A stretch of DNA of 40,203 nucleotides from positions 64,660-104,862 of the forward strand of contig CAIZXS010000017.1 in the NCBI GenBank assembly GCA_903937035.1, written 5' to 3'. This DNA comes from an uncultured bacterium. GTDB lineage: Bacteria > Patescibacteriota > Minisyncoccia > Moranbacterales > UBA2206. The notes under the pieces were generated by a model. The model was not told where the DNA came from, ran no database searches, and was given only the letters and a program-made list of their open reading frames with translations. Of the stretch, positions 1 to 7,393 are shown piece by piece. A program made the position numbers and the translations under genes. How positions within the stretch are numbered: the first letter of the stretch is position 1; each line of letters opens with the position of its first letter.

Positions 1-1
1 G

Positions 2-70
2 CATGATGTTTTCATCGCCAATTCAATGGCATCTGAACTTTTGCCAATTCTCCAGGGTCTAGCAGTTTGA
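2..70 (+). CDS. 3' end of an unidentified protein (partial)
   Basis: An open frame enters from the left edge and stops at a TGA at 68-70. The 22 visible residues end in SELLPILQGLAV, and a strong terminator begins 17 bases later, so this is very likely the end of a real gene. Too little is visible to name a family. Confidence 0.55.
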   Translation, partial: HDVFIANSMASELLPILQGLAV

Positions 71-86
71 ATTTTTCTGTCATCAC

Positions 87-129
87 ATGACCCCTGTTTG
101 CGAAACGCGATCAGGGGTCATTTATATTT
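87..129 (+). terminator. Rho-independent terminator of the leftmost gene
   Basis: ATGACCCCTG (87-96) pairs perfectly with CAGGGGTCAT (112-121) around a 15-base loop that itself contains GCG/CGC. A T-rich tail follows. It closes the gene ending at 70. Confidence 0.85.
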
Positions 130-213
130 CCATCAAAAAATGGTATGCGCATAGGGCCTTTTATGATAAAATTGTAATAGGGTTGTAATAATATATTTTA
201 GGATAAAAAACAT

Positions 214-1050
214 ATGCATATTTCGAGAGGCAAAAAAACTGTATTTGCAGTTGTGGGGCTGCTGATGATCTTTCTTGGCTGGTATTTTCTAGACAAGCCT
301 TCGCTTAAGGGAGATTGGCAAGAGCAGTTGGCGGTGATCTCAACAGCTGAGTTTAAAGGTAACCAGGTAATTGTTCGAAATGTACGAAATTTTCGCTACT
401 ATCCAACCGAAGCTGATATGCATCCGAACTATTATGATAAGACCTATGACTTGAATCAGATTAAAAAAGTTTGGTATGTGACTGAGCCTTTCAATGAAAA
501 CAAGGTGGCAGCGCACACCTTCGTTTCTTTTGAGTTTAATAATGGAGATTTTTTGGCTATCAGTGTTGAAGCGCGTAAAACGAAAGGTCAAAAATATAGC
601 ACACTGAAAGGAATGTTGCATTCCTACCCGCTTGTTTATGTCGCAGCTGATGAAAGAGACGTTGTCCTCTTGCGGGCTAATTTGCGCAAAGATAAGGTAT
701 ATGTCTATCCAGCAAAATTGGAAAAACCTGAAAATGCTAAATTGCTCCTGACGGATATGCTCAAAGAGATGAATAGGCTAACTACGACTGATCCAGTGTG
801 GTACAACACCTTGTTCGCTAATTGCACTTCAAGAATTGCTAGCCATGTAAATAGACTTACTCCGGGACGTATTTCTGCTTTTTCTTGGCAATTATGGCTG
901 ACTTCATCAGCTGATGAGCTTGCATTGAAGCGTGGGCTTTTGGACACCAGCCTCCCCATTGAAAAGGCAAGAGAAAAATACAATATAAACGCTACATCAG
1001 AAAGAATTGGTGATGTGCCAAATTATTCAACTGAAATTCGGAAAAATTAA
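214..1050 (+). CDS. DUF4105 / Lnb N-terminal-domain-like membrane-anchored protein
   Basis: The protein has 278 residues with one N-terminal membrane helix (about residues 9-26) and a predicted extracytoplasmic body. The body resembles the DUF4105 (Lnb N-terminal periplasmic) family: a strand with AEFKGNQVIVRNVRNF, a central AAHTFVSFEF with His101, and a later YNTLFANCTSRI with Cys204. In this family a Cys/His pair of papain or NlpC/P60-like fold is thought to be catalytic, and bacterial Lnb enzymes act in lipoprotein acyl transfer. Here only the single domain is present, so acyl transfer is an inference. The start is an ATG preceded by a weak AGGA about ten bases upstream. A lipoprotein gene and lgt elsewhere in the window make an envelope role reasonable. 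Confidence 0.75.
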   Translation: MHISRGKKTVFAVVGLLMIFLGWYFLDKPSLKGDWQEQLAVISTAEFKGNQVIVRNVRNFRYYPTEADMHPNYYDKTYDLNQIKKVWYVTEPFNENKVAAHTFVSFEFNNGDFLAISVEARKTKGQKYSTLKGMLHSYPLVYVAADERDVVLLRANLRKDKVYVYPAKLEKPENAKLLLTDMLKEMNRLTTTDPVWYNTLFANCTSRIASHVNRLTPGRISAFSWQLWLTSSADELALKRGLLDTSLPIEKAREKYNINATSERIGDVPNYSTEIRKN

Positions 1051-1137
1051 GCAATAATCAGGACCTGGTTGTCGTGTCTGTCGGTAAGTGTTTGGTTGCA
1101 AGAGACGCTAAAAGCTGATAGAATTATACCTATGGAT

Positions 1138-1177
1138 TTGAGTAGATCATTCCATGGGATATATTTTAATCTATAAT
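1138..1177 (+). promoter_or_regulatory. Possible promoter of the LCP fusion gene
   Basis: TTGAGT (1138-1143) is followed after 16 bases by TATATT (1160-1165). A second TATAAT at 1172-1177 is an alternative -10. The region 1051-1196 between the genes holds nothing else that I can see. Confidence 0.4.
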
Positions 1178-1238
1178 TATACAACTGGCGTAATTTTTGG
1201 CCTGTTTATTTTTTCAGTCATTTTTTGAACTTTTGTTT

Positions 1239-3311
1239 ATGAGAAGAATTTATTTATTCACAATTAGTCTTGTTGCGTGCATAACTTTTTTTGCGAGTCC
1301 AGTGCTAGCAGAAAGTATTGTTCCTGATGGTGTTGAGCATGTTGAATCAAATAGTGTTGTTATTGATATCAAGTCGGATTCGACTATCTCTGTTGCAGAA
1401 ACGATTGAGTATAGCTTTGGGAATAAGGCAAAATCAGGAATAATCCGGTATATTCCTTTGAGTTATCAGAACTTGGAGGGAAATAACATCACTGTTGATA
1501 TTTCAGATGTTTTAGTGACAGATAAGGACGGCAATCAATATAGCTTTACTCAGTCTCAATCGCTAAGTGAGGACAAAAAAAAGAAATACTTGGAAATTAG
1601 TATTGGTGATGTAGGTCAATCAATATCGGGGACCAAAACATATGTCATTCGCTATAGTATTTCAGGTGCGATAAAATTTTTCCCTGATCACGACGAACTA
1701 TTTTGGAATGTTACGGGCGATCGTTGGCCAGTCTATGTGAAATATCCGGAAATAAAAATTAATTTGCCGCAAAGAGTTGATCGCGACAATGTGACCAAAA
1801 AATGTTTCATCGGTCTTCAAGCGGCTACCGTGGAATGTATTGACCGAATCAATAATCGAAAGGATCCCGATGTCTATTACTCATATAAGGGAGTTGTCGC
1901 CAATGAAGATATGATAACCGTCATGGGTTTTCCAAAGGGTGTTGTTCAAAAAAAAGTGACTGAGCAGCAAACCTTCTGGGGCAACTTAAAAACAAATCAT
2001 CGGATGCAGGGAATGATTGTGGTTGCAATTTTGTTGCTTGTTGCTGTTGTGGTTTTGATTTTTGTTTATTTCAAGAAAATCATTTTATTTTTTTCCTGGA
2101 AAAGGTGGTCAAGTCTGTTTTTGTCTTTACGCGATAAAATTAGACTTTTTCGTGCTGCTCATGCCAAAAGGATAAAAAGTAAAAGTCGTAAATGGTGGAT
2201 CACGCTGGCCGTTGTTTTTTTGATTATTGTAGTCTCTGGTTTTGTTGTTTTTTGGAGGTTGAAAAATACTCTGGATAAAATTTCCGTGAATGGCGCATCC
2301 ATTGGAAACATTGTTCAGGCCGGGCTCGATAGCCAGGGCCCGCTGAAAGGTGAGAGTGATGATCAGATAAATATTCTTCTCCTGGGAGTCCTTGGTGCCA
2401 ATCATCTTGGAGGAGGACTTAACACTGATACAATCATGGTGGCGAGTATCAGGCCAAAGGCCAATAAAATCTCTCTTGTTTCAATTCCGCGAGATTTGTG
2501 GGTCATGGATCCTGGCAGGGAGAATAAAAGCAAGATTAATGCCGTCTATATCTATGGAGAAGAAAAGGGGCCCGGACAGGGCATCTCTGATATGGAGCAA
2601 TTGATCGGGGATATTTCTGGACTAACTATTCATTATACCGCCATCGTTAGTACGAATGGATTTGTGCAATTGGTTGACACCTTGGGTGGCGTGGAAGTCG
2701 AGCTGGCAAAGCCGTTTAACGAGACTGCGCAATTTATCGATATCAAAGTTTGCGATTCAGAAACTTTTACGATACCAACCGGAGAGTATAAAGTGAGAAC
2801 AAAGAATAAAAAAGTCGTTACACGTTATGCTTTGTGTAAAAATAAAAATCCGGAATGTGGTGGCAATTTTTCTTTGCCGGCAGGAAAGAATGTGCTCAGT
2901 GGAGAAAAAGCACTTTGTTTCATTCGCTCGCGCTATCTTACAAGTGACTTCGAAAGAGCAAAAAGACAGCAGCTTGTACTTTCGCAACTTAAGCAAAAAT
3001 CTTCACAGTTTGGCTTTGGTGATTTTGGAAAAATTAATTCTATCTTGAATAATCTTGGTGACAATGTGCGAACTGATATGCAACTTTCGGAAATGAGAAG
3101 AATGTTTGAATTATATAAAGGAATGGACAATCCTAAGATTTATCAAAAAGTATTGGAAGATTCAAAGGAGGGCTTGCTCTATGCGCCCGATACTACCGCC
3201 GAAACTGGTTTTATTTTGTTGCCAAGAGGGGATAATTACGATAAAATCAAGGAGCTTTTTCGTGATATCTTTACCTCTAAGAGTCAATCCGATATTAAAC
3301 CAAAAATTTAG
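1239..3311 (+). CDS. DUF2207 domain fused to a LytR-CpsA-Psr (LCP) domain
   Basis: I place the start at the ATG at 1239, which begins a clean signal peptide (MRRIYLFTISL...SPVLA, cleavage near residue 24). An in-frame TTG at 1197 would add 14 hydrophobic residues and bury it. The 690-residue protein has an extracytoplasmic DUF2207-like beta domain (about 25-250), a first membrane helix (about 258-280), a basic cytoplasmic loop, a second helix (about 318-340) and an LCP domain (about 375-610). LCP marks are NTDTIMVAS, SIPRDLWV, SKINAVYIYG and the late RSRYLTSDFERAKRQQ. LCP enzymes transfer undecaprenyl-linked glycopolymers onto the cell wall. LCP proteins usually begin with one helix and no DUF2207 module, so this is an unusual fusion. 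A basic loop between the helices fits an outside-in-outside topology. Confidence 0.85.
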   Translation: MRRIYLFTISLVACITFFASPVLAESIVPDGVEHVESNSVVIDIKSDSTISVAETIEYSFGNKAKSGIIRYIPLSYQNLEGNNITVDISDVLVTDKDGNQYSFTQSQSLSEDKKKKYLEISIGDVGQSISGTKTYVIRYSISGAIKFFPDHDELFWNVTGDRWPVYVKYPEIKINLPQRVDRDNVTKKCFIGLQAATVECIDRINNRKDPDVYYSYKGVVANEDMITVMGFPKGVVQKKVTEQQTFWGNLKTNHRMQGMIVVAILLLVAVVVLIFVYFKKIILFFSWKRWSSLFLSLRDKIRLFRAAHAKRIKSKSRKWWITLAVVFLIIVVSGFVVFWRLKNTLDKISVNGASIGNIVQAGLDSQGPLKGESDDQINILLLGVLGANHLGGGLNTDTIMVASIRPKANKISLVSIPRDLWVMDPGRENKSKINAVYIYGEEKGPGQGISDMEQLIGDISGLTIHYTAIVSTNGFVQLVDTLGGVEVELAKPFNETAQFIDIKVCDSETFTIPTGEYKVRTKNKKVVTRYALCKNKNPECGGNFSLPAGKNVLSGEKALCFIRSRYLTSDFERAKRQQLVLSQLKQKSSQFGFGDFGKINSILNNLGDNVRTDMQLSEMRRMFELYKGMDNPKIYQKVLEDSKEGLLYAPDTTAETGFILLPRGDNYDKIKELFRDIFTSKSQSDIKPKI

Positions 3312-3344
3312 TATTCCTTTATTATGTAACGCTTAAAATGAGGC

Positions 3345-3522
3345 TTAGTAGGTCTTGTTTTTTGTGTTATGGTAATCAGGAGGCCGAAAAAAGGAAAAAT
3401 CCCCACGTCGAAAACTTTCCTTCCGATGGATGAAGATGACTTTTAAGATTTTTAGGGTTTTCAAAGAAGATCCTGAAGTACCTTGAACGCCCTGGCATCA
3501 TTTGATGACAGGGCGTTTTTTT
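3345..3522 (+). ncRNA. Candidate small RNA or orphan leader with its own terminator
   Basis: The 366-base gap between the LCP gene and the epimerase gene contains a weak promoter (TTAGTA 3345-3350, 18 bases, TATGGT 3369-3374), an AAGGAAA/TTTCCTT hairpin (3391-3397 with 3416-3422) and a strong terminator at 3486-3522. An 18-codon frame (3430-3486) lies between them without a convincing ribosome site. A transcript of about 140 bases is possible. The rest of the gap shows nothing clear. Confidence 0.3.
3486..3522 (+). terminator. Strong rho-independent terminator
   Basis: AACGCCCTG (3486-3494) pairs with CAGGGCGTT (3509-3517), followed by a run of T. The loop contains CATCA/TGATG, which can extend the stem. 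It could end the LCP gene transcript or the candidate small RNA. Confidence 0.85.
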
Positions 3523-3677
3523 GTTGGAAAATTTGCATTATTTAGTGTAGGTGCTACTTTAAAGTTATCGTGAAAAGCATAATAAATTTTTTAAAAAATA
3601 GTTATTCTGAATTACGATTTTTTAGTACTTTAACCAGAGTCACTTGAAATATAGGGCTCATCTAACTGGAGGTATTT

Positions 3678-4304
3678 ATGGCGAAGATAATTCCAGCAAT
3701 CCTGGAATCAACGGAAGAGAGGGTGCGAGAAAGGGTAGGCACGCTCAAGCAGCATGGCTTAACTATTGCACATCTTGATGTGATGGATGGTTTGGCGGTG
3801 CCAAATAGTTGCTGGGGAGATTTGAAAGTTGCCGGCAGCTTGGGTGTTGACCTCGAAGTCCATTTGATGGTTACCGAACCACTGAAAGCGGCCAGGAAGT
3901 GGCTTGAACTGAAAAATGTTATTCGTGTCATTGTGCGTGGTGAAGAAATTTCCGACTGGCAAGATTATTCCTCCTTGTCTTATTCTTCAGGAGGGAAGCT
4001 TGGCGTGGCATTTGATCCGGAAAGTATTTTCACAAAGAACATTAATCAGACTACGCATCTAACATTCTTCCTCGCGATGGGTGTGCGATCTGGTTTTAGT
4101 GGGCAAGCATTTAATGACTTAGCTCTTGGAAACATTGTGATTGTAAAATCCATCAACTCAAGCATACTTATTGGGGTTGATGGCGGAATGAATGAAACCA
4201 CAATACCTCTTGTTAAGAGCTTGGGAGTTGATTTTATCAACACTTCCAGCTATTTTTGGAATGGTGATATTGAAAAAACCATTCAACTTGTCGAAGGTGC
4301 GTAA
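3678..4304 (+). CDS. Ribulose-phosphate 3-epimerase-like TIM-barrel protein
   Basis: The protein has 208 residues, slightly short for the family (about 220). Rpe interconverts ribulose-5-phosphate and xylulose-5-phosphate in the pentose phosphate pathway. Visible hallmarks are IIPAILES at the first strand, HLDVMDGLAVPN (His32 and the catalytic/metal Asp34), EVHLMV, and VDGGMN near residue 168. The metal and acid-base residues are therefore kept. The phosphate-binding signature normally read as VNPGFGGQ is altered to VRSGFSGQ, and the last loop (INTSSYFW) differs from the usual VAGSAIF. It may be a divergent epimerase with a changed substrate. The ribosome site GGAGG stands seven bases before the ATG. 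No other pentose phosphate gene is nearby. Confidence 0.7.
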   Translation: MAKIIPAILESTEERVRERVGTLKQHGLTIAHLDVMDGLAVPNSCWGDLKVAGSLGVDLEVHLMVTEPLKAARKWLELKNVIRVIVRGEEISDWQDYSSLSYSSGGKLGVAFDPESIFTKNINQTTHLTFFLAMGVRSGFSGQAFNDLALGNIVIVKSINSSILIGVDGGMNETTIPLVKSLGVDFINTSSYFWNGDIEKTIQLVEGA

Positions 4305-4341
4305 TGCCTTGATGATGAGTCGAACGACAAAATGTTCAAGT

Positions 4342-4374
4342 GGAGATTGGCTAAGCCGGTCTCCATTTTATTTT
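4342..4374 (+). terminator. Terminator after the epimerase-like gene
   Basis: GGAGATTGGCT pairs with AGCCGGTCTCC (two G-U pairs) as a nearly loopless stem, followed by ATTTTATTTT. Confidence 0.7.
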
Positions 4375-4492
4375 GCGCATAGAATGTGATAGCTAAATAT
4401 TTGTTTCAATGGGACTAATTGATTAAATGGCTCGAAGCGTATATAATCATAGAAAAGCATTTAATTAATCTAATGCTTGTCGTATAGATTTT

Positions 4493-5584
4493 ATGGATAA
4501 TAATTATAAACAAACAGTAGTTCCAATTATAATCGTTGCTGTGGCTGTTCTGGCTGCAGTTGGGTATATTTATAAACAAAATAAAAATCAGTCGATTGGA
4601 GTGGCTCAGAAAGTGAAAACGCAAGAGCCTTCCGTTGATAGCGGGACATTGTCAAAAGAGGCAACTGATTATTCAAAAGCGGAACATTGGTTGGCATTGC
4701 CAGTGTCTAATGAAAAAACGGTTGATGTTTTTTATCTCTACCCAACAGCTTGGCAGAAGGCGAATAAGAGCGATCCTAATATTTGCGATATCAATAACCC
4801 TTCAATGCTAGCCGGATCAAAATTGGCATTTGGAAGGCAAGCGACAGCGTTCGAAAATACGGGCAATATCTACGCGCCATACTATAGACAGGCGGACGCG
4901 GTGTACACTCTTGCGTTGCCCCTTGAGGAACAAGAGAAAATTGTTGGTGGCATTCCAAAGAGAGATGCTATGGCAGCTTTTGATTATTATATTAAACATT
5001 ATAATAACGGTCGTCCGTTTTTCTTGGCTGGACACTCGCAAGGTTCAAACATGCTGATTTATCTGTTGGCTGAGTATATGCAAAAAAATCCTGATGTTTA
5101 CAAAAGGATGATCGCTGCTTATGTAATTGGTTATTCTGTGACTGATGAGTATCTGGCCAAAAACCCCCACCTAAAATTTGCGCAAAATTCTTCTGATACT
5201 GGTGTGATAATTTCCTATAACACCGAGGCTTCGACAATTCCAGGAAAAAATCCTGTCGTGTTGCCAGGCGCTCAAGTTATCAATCCAATCACTTGGACTA
5301 CTGGAGAAAAGTTAGCTGCTGCATCGGAAAACTTGGGATCAATTGCGTTGAATAGGGATGGAACGGTTGTGACAGATGAAAACGGATCCGCTGTGCCTGT
5401 TAAAAACTACGCGGATGCTCGTATTGACAGGGCTAAGGGTGTTTTGATTTGCAGTACGGTCGATGAAAGTAAGTTAGTGTTAGGATTTGGTCCAGGCGTC
5501 TATCATACCTATGATTATCCTTTCTATTATTTCAATCTCAGAGAAAATGTTGCTAACAGAGCGAAGAAGTTTTTGGATAAATAA
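4493..5584 (+). CDS. Membrane-anchored DUF3089 alpha/beta hydrolase
   Basis: The protein has 363 residues: an N-terminal membrane helix (about 9-27), a linker, and a DUF3089 domain. The domain opens with VDVFYLYPTAWQ, contains a RQADAVY segment, the nucleophile elbow AGHSQG (Ser about 182) and a late GVYHTYDYPFYYFNL that supplies the catalytic His. DUF3089 proteins are lipase or esterase-like; the substrate is unknown. It probably acts outside the membrane. There is no good Shine-Dalgarno sequence before the ATG. The channel gene follows after 21 bases and the YdjM-like gene after it, so the three may be co-transcribed. Confidence 0.85.
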   Translation: MDNNYKQTVVPIIIVAVAVLAAVGYIYKQNKNQSIGVAQKVKTQEPSVDSGTLSKEATDYSKAEHWLALPVSNEKTVDVFYLYPTAWQKANKSDPNICDINNPSMLAGSKLAFGRQATAFENTGNIYAPYYRQADAVYTLALPLEEQEKIVGGIPKRDAMAAFDYYIKHYNNGRPFFLAGHSQGSNMLIYLLAEYMQKNPDVYKRMIAAYVIGYSVTDEYLAKNPHLKFAQNSSDTGVIISYNTEASTIPGKNPVVLPGAQVINPITWTTGEKLAAASENLGSIALNRDGTVVTDENGSAVPVKNYADARIDRAKGVLICSTVDESKLVLGFGPGVYHTYDYPFYYFNLRENVANRAKKFLDK

Positions 5585-5605
5585 TAATTAACACGATTTA
5601 TTTTG

Positions 5606-5896
5606 ATGTTTAATTTTTTTGTGGATAAAAAATACCGGTCTATTATTGGTGCTACATTTTCACTACTCATCACTGGGACGATCATTTTTCATTTTCTCGA
5701 AGGATGGCGCTGGTTTGATGCCTTCTATTTTTGTGTCATCACGCTGGCAACCGTAGGTTATGGTGATTTTGTGCCCAAAACTGATTTGGGAAAAATAGTT
5801 GCTATGATTTATATCTTTTCTGGAATTGGAATTTTTCTTGCTTTTGTTCAGGCCTATTTTGACTTTATCAAGGAAAGGCGAAAAAATAAAAAATAA
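5606..5896 (+). CDS. Two-helix potassium channel pore protein
   Basis: The protein is 96 residues from the ATG at 5606 (a TTG directly before it is a less likely start). It contains two membrane helices (about 12-30 and 63-85) with a pore helix between them and the selectivity filter TLATVGYGDF. This is the ion-channel (Ion_trans_2) fold of KcsA-like tetrameric K+ channels. A charged tail (KERRKNKK) follows the second helix, and no RCK regulatory domain is attached. It lies 21 bases after the DUF3089 gene and 13 bases before the next gene. Confidence 0.9.
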   Translation: MFNFFVDKKYRSIIGATFSLLITGTIIFHFLEGWRWFDAFYFCVITLATVGYGDFVPKTDLGKIVAMIYIFSGIGIFLAFVQAYFDFIKERRKNKK

Positions 5897-5909
5897 AGCA
5901 TTTTAGTTA

Positions 5910-6566
5910 ATGGCAAAATTTAAGACACATGTGAGTTGGGGGGTTTTCATTGGGGTCGGTCTGGTTGTGGCTGGATTGATTTTTTCAATATTTTCCGGAG
6001 TCGAGTCGGCCATCTGGATTTTTTTTGCTGTGCTCTTGGGCTCATTTTTACCTGATCTTGACTTGGACGATGGCGTTCCCTTCCAAATTCTTTTTGGACT
6101 TTTGGGCGCGGGATTTGCTGGTCTCATATTTTTTAATTTCTATCAGGAGGGGGAGCGGAGTTTGAAAATCTTGTTTTTCATTCCGGCGCTGTCTTTCATC
6201 CTTATCCGTTTTGTGGCTGGGTCTATTTTCAAGCAATTTACGCATCACCGGGGAATGTTTCATTCTATTCCGGCGGCAATTCTTTTTGGCCTTTTGATGA
6301 TTTGGTTTTCACATATTTTTTCAATTATCATCGGGAAAGAATTGCTTATCGGAGCATCAGTTACGATCGGGTATATTGGACATTTGATTTTGGACGAAAT
6401 CTATTCTTCAACAAATCTTAGCGCCGGCTCACTCTTTCCTAAGCAATCAGTTGGAAGTGCACTCAAATTTTCTTCTGCTTCACGAATCTCTACTTTTGTA
6501 TTTTATTGTGTGCTGCTTGCGCTCGCGCTGACACTGCCGGAAACTAAAGGATTTTTTACGATTTAG
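5910..6566 (+). CDS. YdjM/DUF457-like membrane-bound metal-dependent hydrolase
   Basis: The protein has 218 residues and about five membrane segments. It carries the conserved His and Asp pattern of the family: His7 in FKTHVSWG, LPDLDLD near residue 47, FTHHRGMFHS near residue 110 and GYIGHLILDEI near residue 155. Members are annotated as inner-membrane putative hydrolases; the reaction is not established. The C-terminal end meets the minus-strand histidine operon at a shared hairpin. Confidence 0.8.
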   Translation: MAKFKTHVSWGVFIGVGLVVAGLIFSIFSGVESAIWIFFAVLLGSFLPDLDLDDGVPFQILFGLLGAGFAGLIFFNFYQEGERSLKILFFIPALSFILIRFVAGSIFKQFTHHRGMFHSIPAAILFGLLMIWFSHIFSIIIGKELLIGASVTIGYIGHLILDEIYSSTNLSAGSLFPKQSVGSALKFSSASRISTFVFYCVLLALALTLPETKGFFTI

Positions 6567-6571
6567 ATGAA

Positions 6572-6609
6572 ACGAAAAAAGCCGTTTTTGGAATGTTACC
6601 AAAAACGGC
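6572..6609 (-). terminator. Terminator of the minus-strand his remnant operon
   Basis: GCCGTTTTTGG (6581-6591) pairs perfectly with CCAAAAACGGC (6599-6609). On the minus strand it is followed by TTTTTTCGTTT, so it mainly ends the hisI-hisG transcript. The plus-strand tail is weaker but may also stop the YdjM-like gene. Confidence 0.85.
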
Positions 6610-6615
6610 CTTCTC

Positions 6616-6854
6616 TCATATCGTGACAGTTATGTCTTGAATAAGAATATTTCCCCCTCCTTGTTTAATTACGATAATTGTGTCTGACATGACGTTTTTA
6701 GGGACGATTGTTTCAATCGCCACCGCTCCATCAGACAGACTGTTAATCGTTGGAGCTTCCATTGCTGGCAGATTCCTAATCAGCTTGTCTTTATCCATAT
6801 GGTTGCCTCAAAAAGAGATCCTCGTGGAATTCCTAGAACGAGATTTTTCTTCAT
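6616..6854 (-). pseudogene. hisG: hisG remnant: N-terminal and C-terminal ends with the middle deleted
   Basis: Two overlapping minus-strand frames are the ends of ATP phosphoribosyltransferase, the first enzyme of histidine synthesis. Reading from the ATG at 6854, MKKNLVLGIPRGSLFEAT matches the HisG start, and this frame stops at 6780. In another frame, from 6798 to 6616, LPAMEAPTINSLSDG and VAIETIVP match the C-terminal HisG regulatory domain, usually seen as LPGMKSPTVSPLADEGWVAV. About 200 residues with the catalytic core are missing and the junction is out of frame. The gene starts 16 bases after hisI with AAAGGAG in front, as in an operon. The 60-codon C-terminal frame might be translated by chance but is not a complete enzyme. 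Confidence 0.75.
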
Positions 6855-6870
6855 AACACAATACTCCTTT

Positions 6871-7284
6871 TTAGTTGATTGTTTTTATTTCTAGTAATAA
6901 TTTTCCAAAGCAAGTCGGTTTGCCTTTGCCATTTGCATCTTTCTCATGGCAAACTCCTTGTCTCAGGGGGATGACTTGGATGAGTAGCTGATCGTTATTG
7001 CAATTGAGAAAAATTTTCACAACTCTCAATTTGTCTCCGCTAGTTTCGCCCTTAAGCCAGCGAACCTTTTCGGTTTTGCTATACAAAACTACCAGACCAC
7101 TTTCAAGTGTTTCTCCTAGAGTTTCCTTGGTCATTGACGCTCCATACAGTACCTCCTTTGTGAGATAATTTTGAAGAATTATTCCAATTAGATCTGGAGC
7201 AATTGAACCATCTCGATGTAGCGCTGGGCGAAATTTAACCTTGTTCAGCATTTCCGTGTCTAGATTTTTCTGCTGTCTCTTCAT
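6871..7284 (-). CDS. hisI: Phosphoribosyl-AMP cyclohydrolase (HisI), possibly degenerating
   Basis: The start is the ATG at 7284, which has an excellent AAGGAG seven bases upstream. The longer frame up to 7608 runs antisense through nothing and across the regulator gene, and is not used. The 137-residue protein shows the HisI core: EVLYGASMTKETLGETLESG, WLKGETSG (76-83), RVVKIFLNCNNDQLL and VCHEKD...KPTCF (Cys112, Cys125). HisI opens the purine ring of phosphoribosyl-AMP in histidine synthesis. The usual metal-binding DCDxD reads NCNND here, so two acidic ligands are amides, and the Cys-Cys gap is longer than the common one. Without hisE and with a broken hisG, the step may no longer serve a full pathway. 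The regulator gene lies upstream on the same strand. Confidence 0.8.
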   Translation of the reverse strand: MKRQQKNLDTEMLNKVKFRPALHRDGSIAPDLIGIILQNYLTKEVLYGASMTKETLGETLESGLVVLYSKTEKVRWLKGETSGDKLRVVKIFLNCNNDQLLIQVIPLRQGVCHEKDANGKGKPTCFGKLLLEIKTIN

Positions 7285-7340
7285 GCGAGCTCCTTTCGTG
7301 TTTTTTGTTAGATGCGTAAATACTAAAATAGCCAAATGAA

Positions 7341-7368
7341 AAACTCTTTCTTGGCCGAGAAAGAGTTT
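7341..7368 (-). terminator. Hairpin between the TrpR-like gene and hisI: terminator or attenuator
   Basis: An 11-base stem AAACTCTTTCT/AGAAAGAGTTT closes a six-base loop and on the minus strand ends in a short T run. It lies after the regulator gene and 57 bases before the hisI start, so it can reduce or condition readthrough into hisI. A near copy overlaps the end of the regulator gene (7396-7421). Confidence 0.65.
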
Positions 7369-7393
7369 AAGATTGCATAAACAATACAAAAAT

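Noticed and set aside
3471-3490. TGAAGTAC strings shared by about 3474, 7820 and 9669
   Set aside because: The shared core is eight bases with different contexts, too short to be a repeat family.
6616-6798. An independent 60-residue gene
   Set aside because: Its sequence is the HisG C-terminal domain and the apparent ribosome site is coding sequence of the HisG N-terminus, so I treat it as part of a broken hisG.
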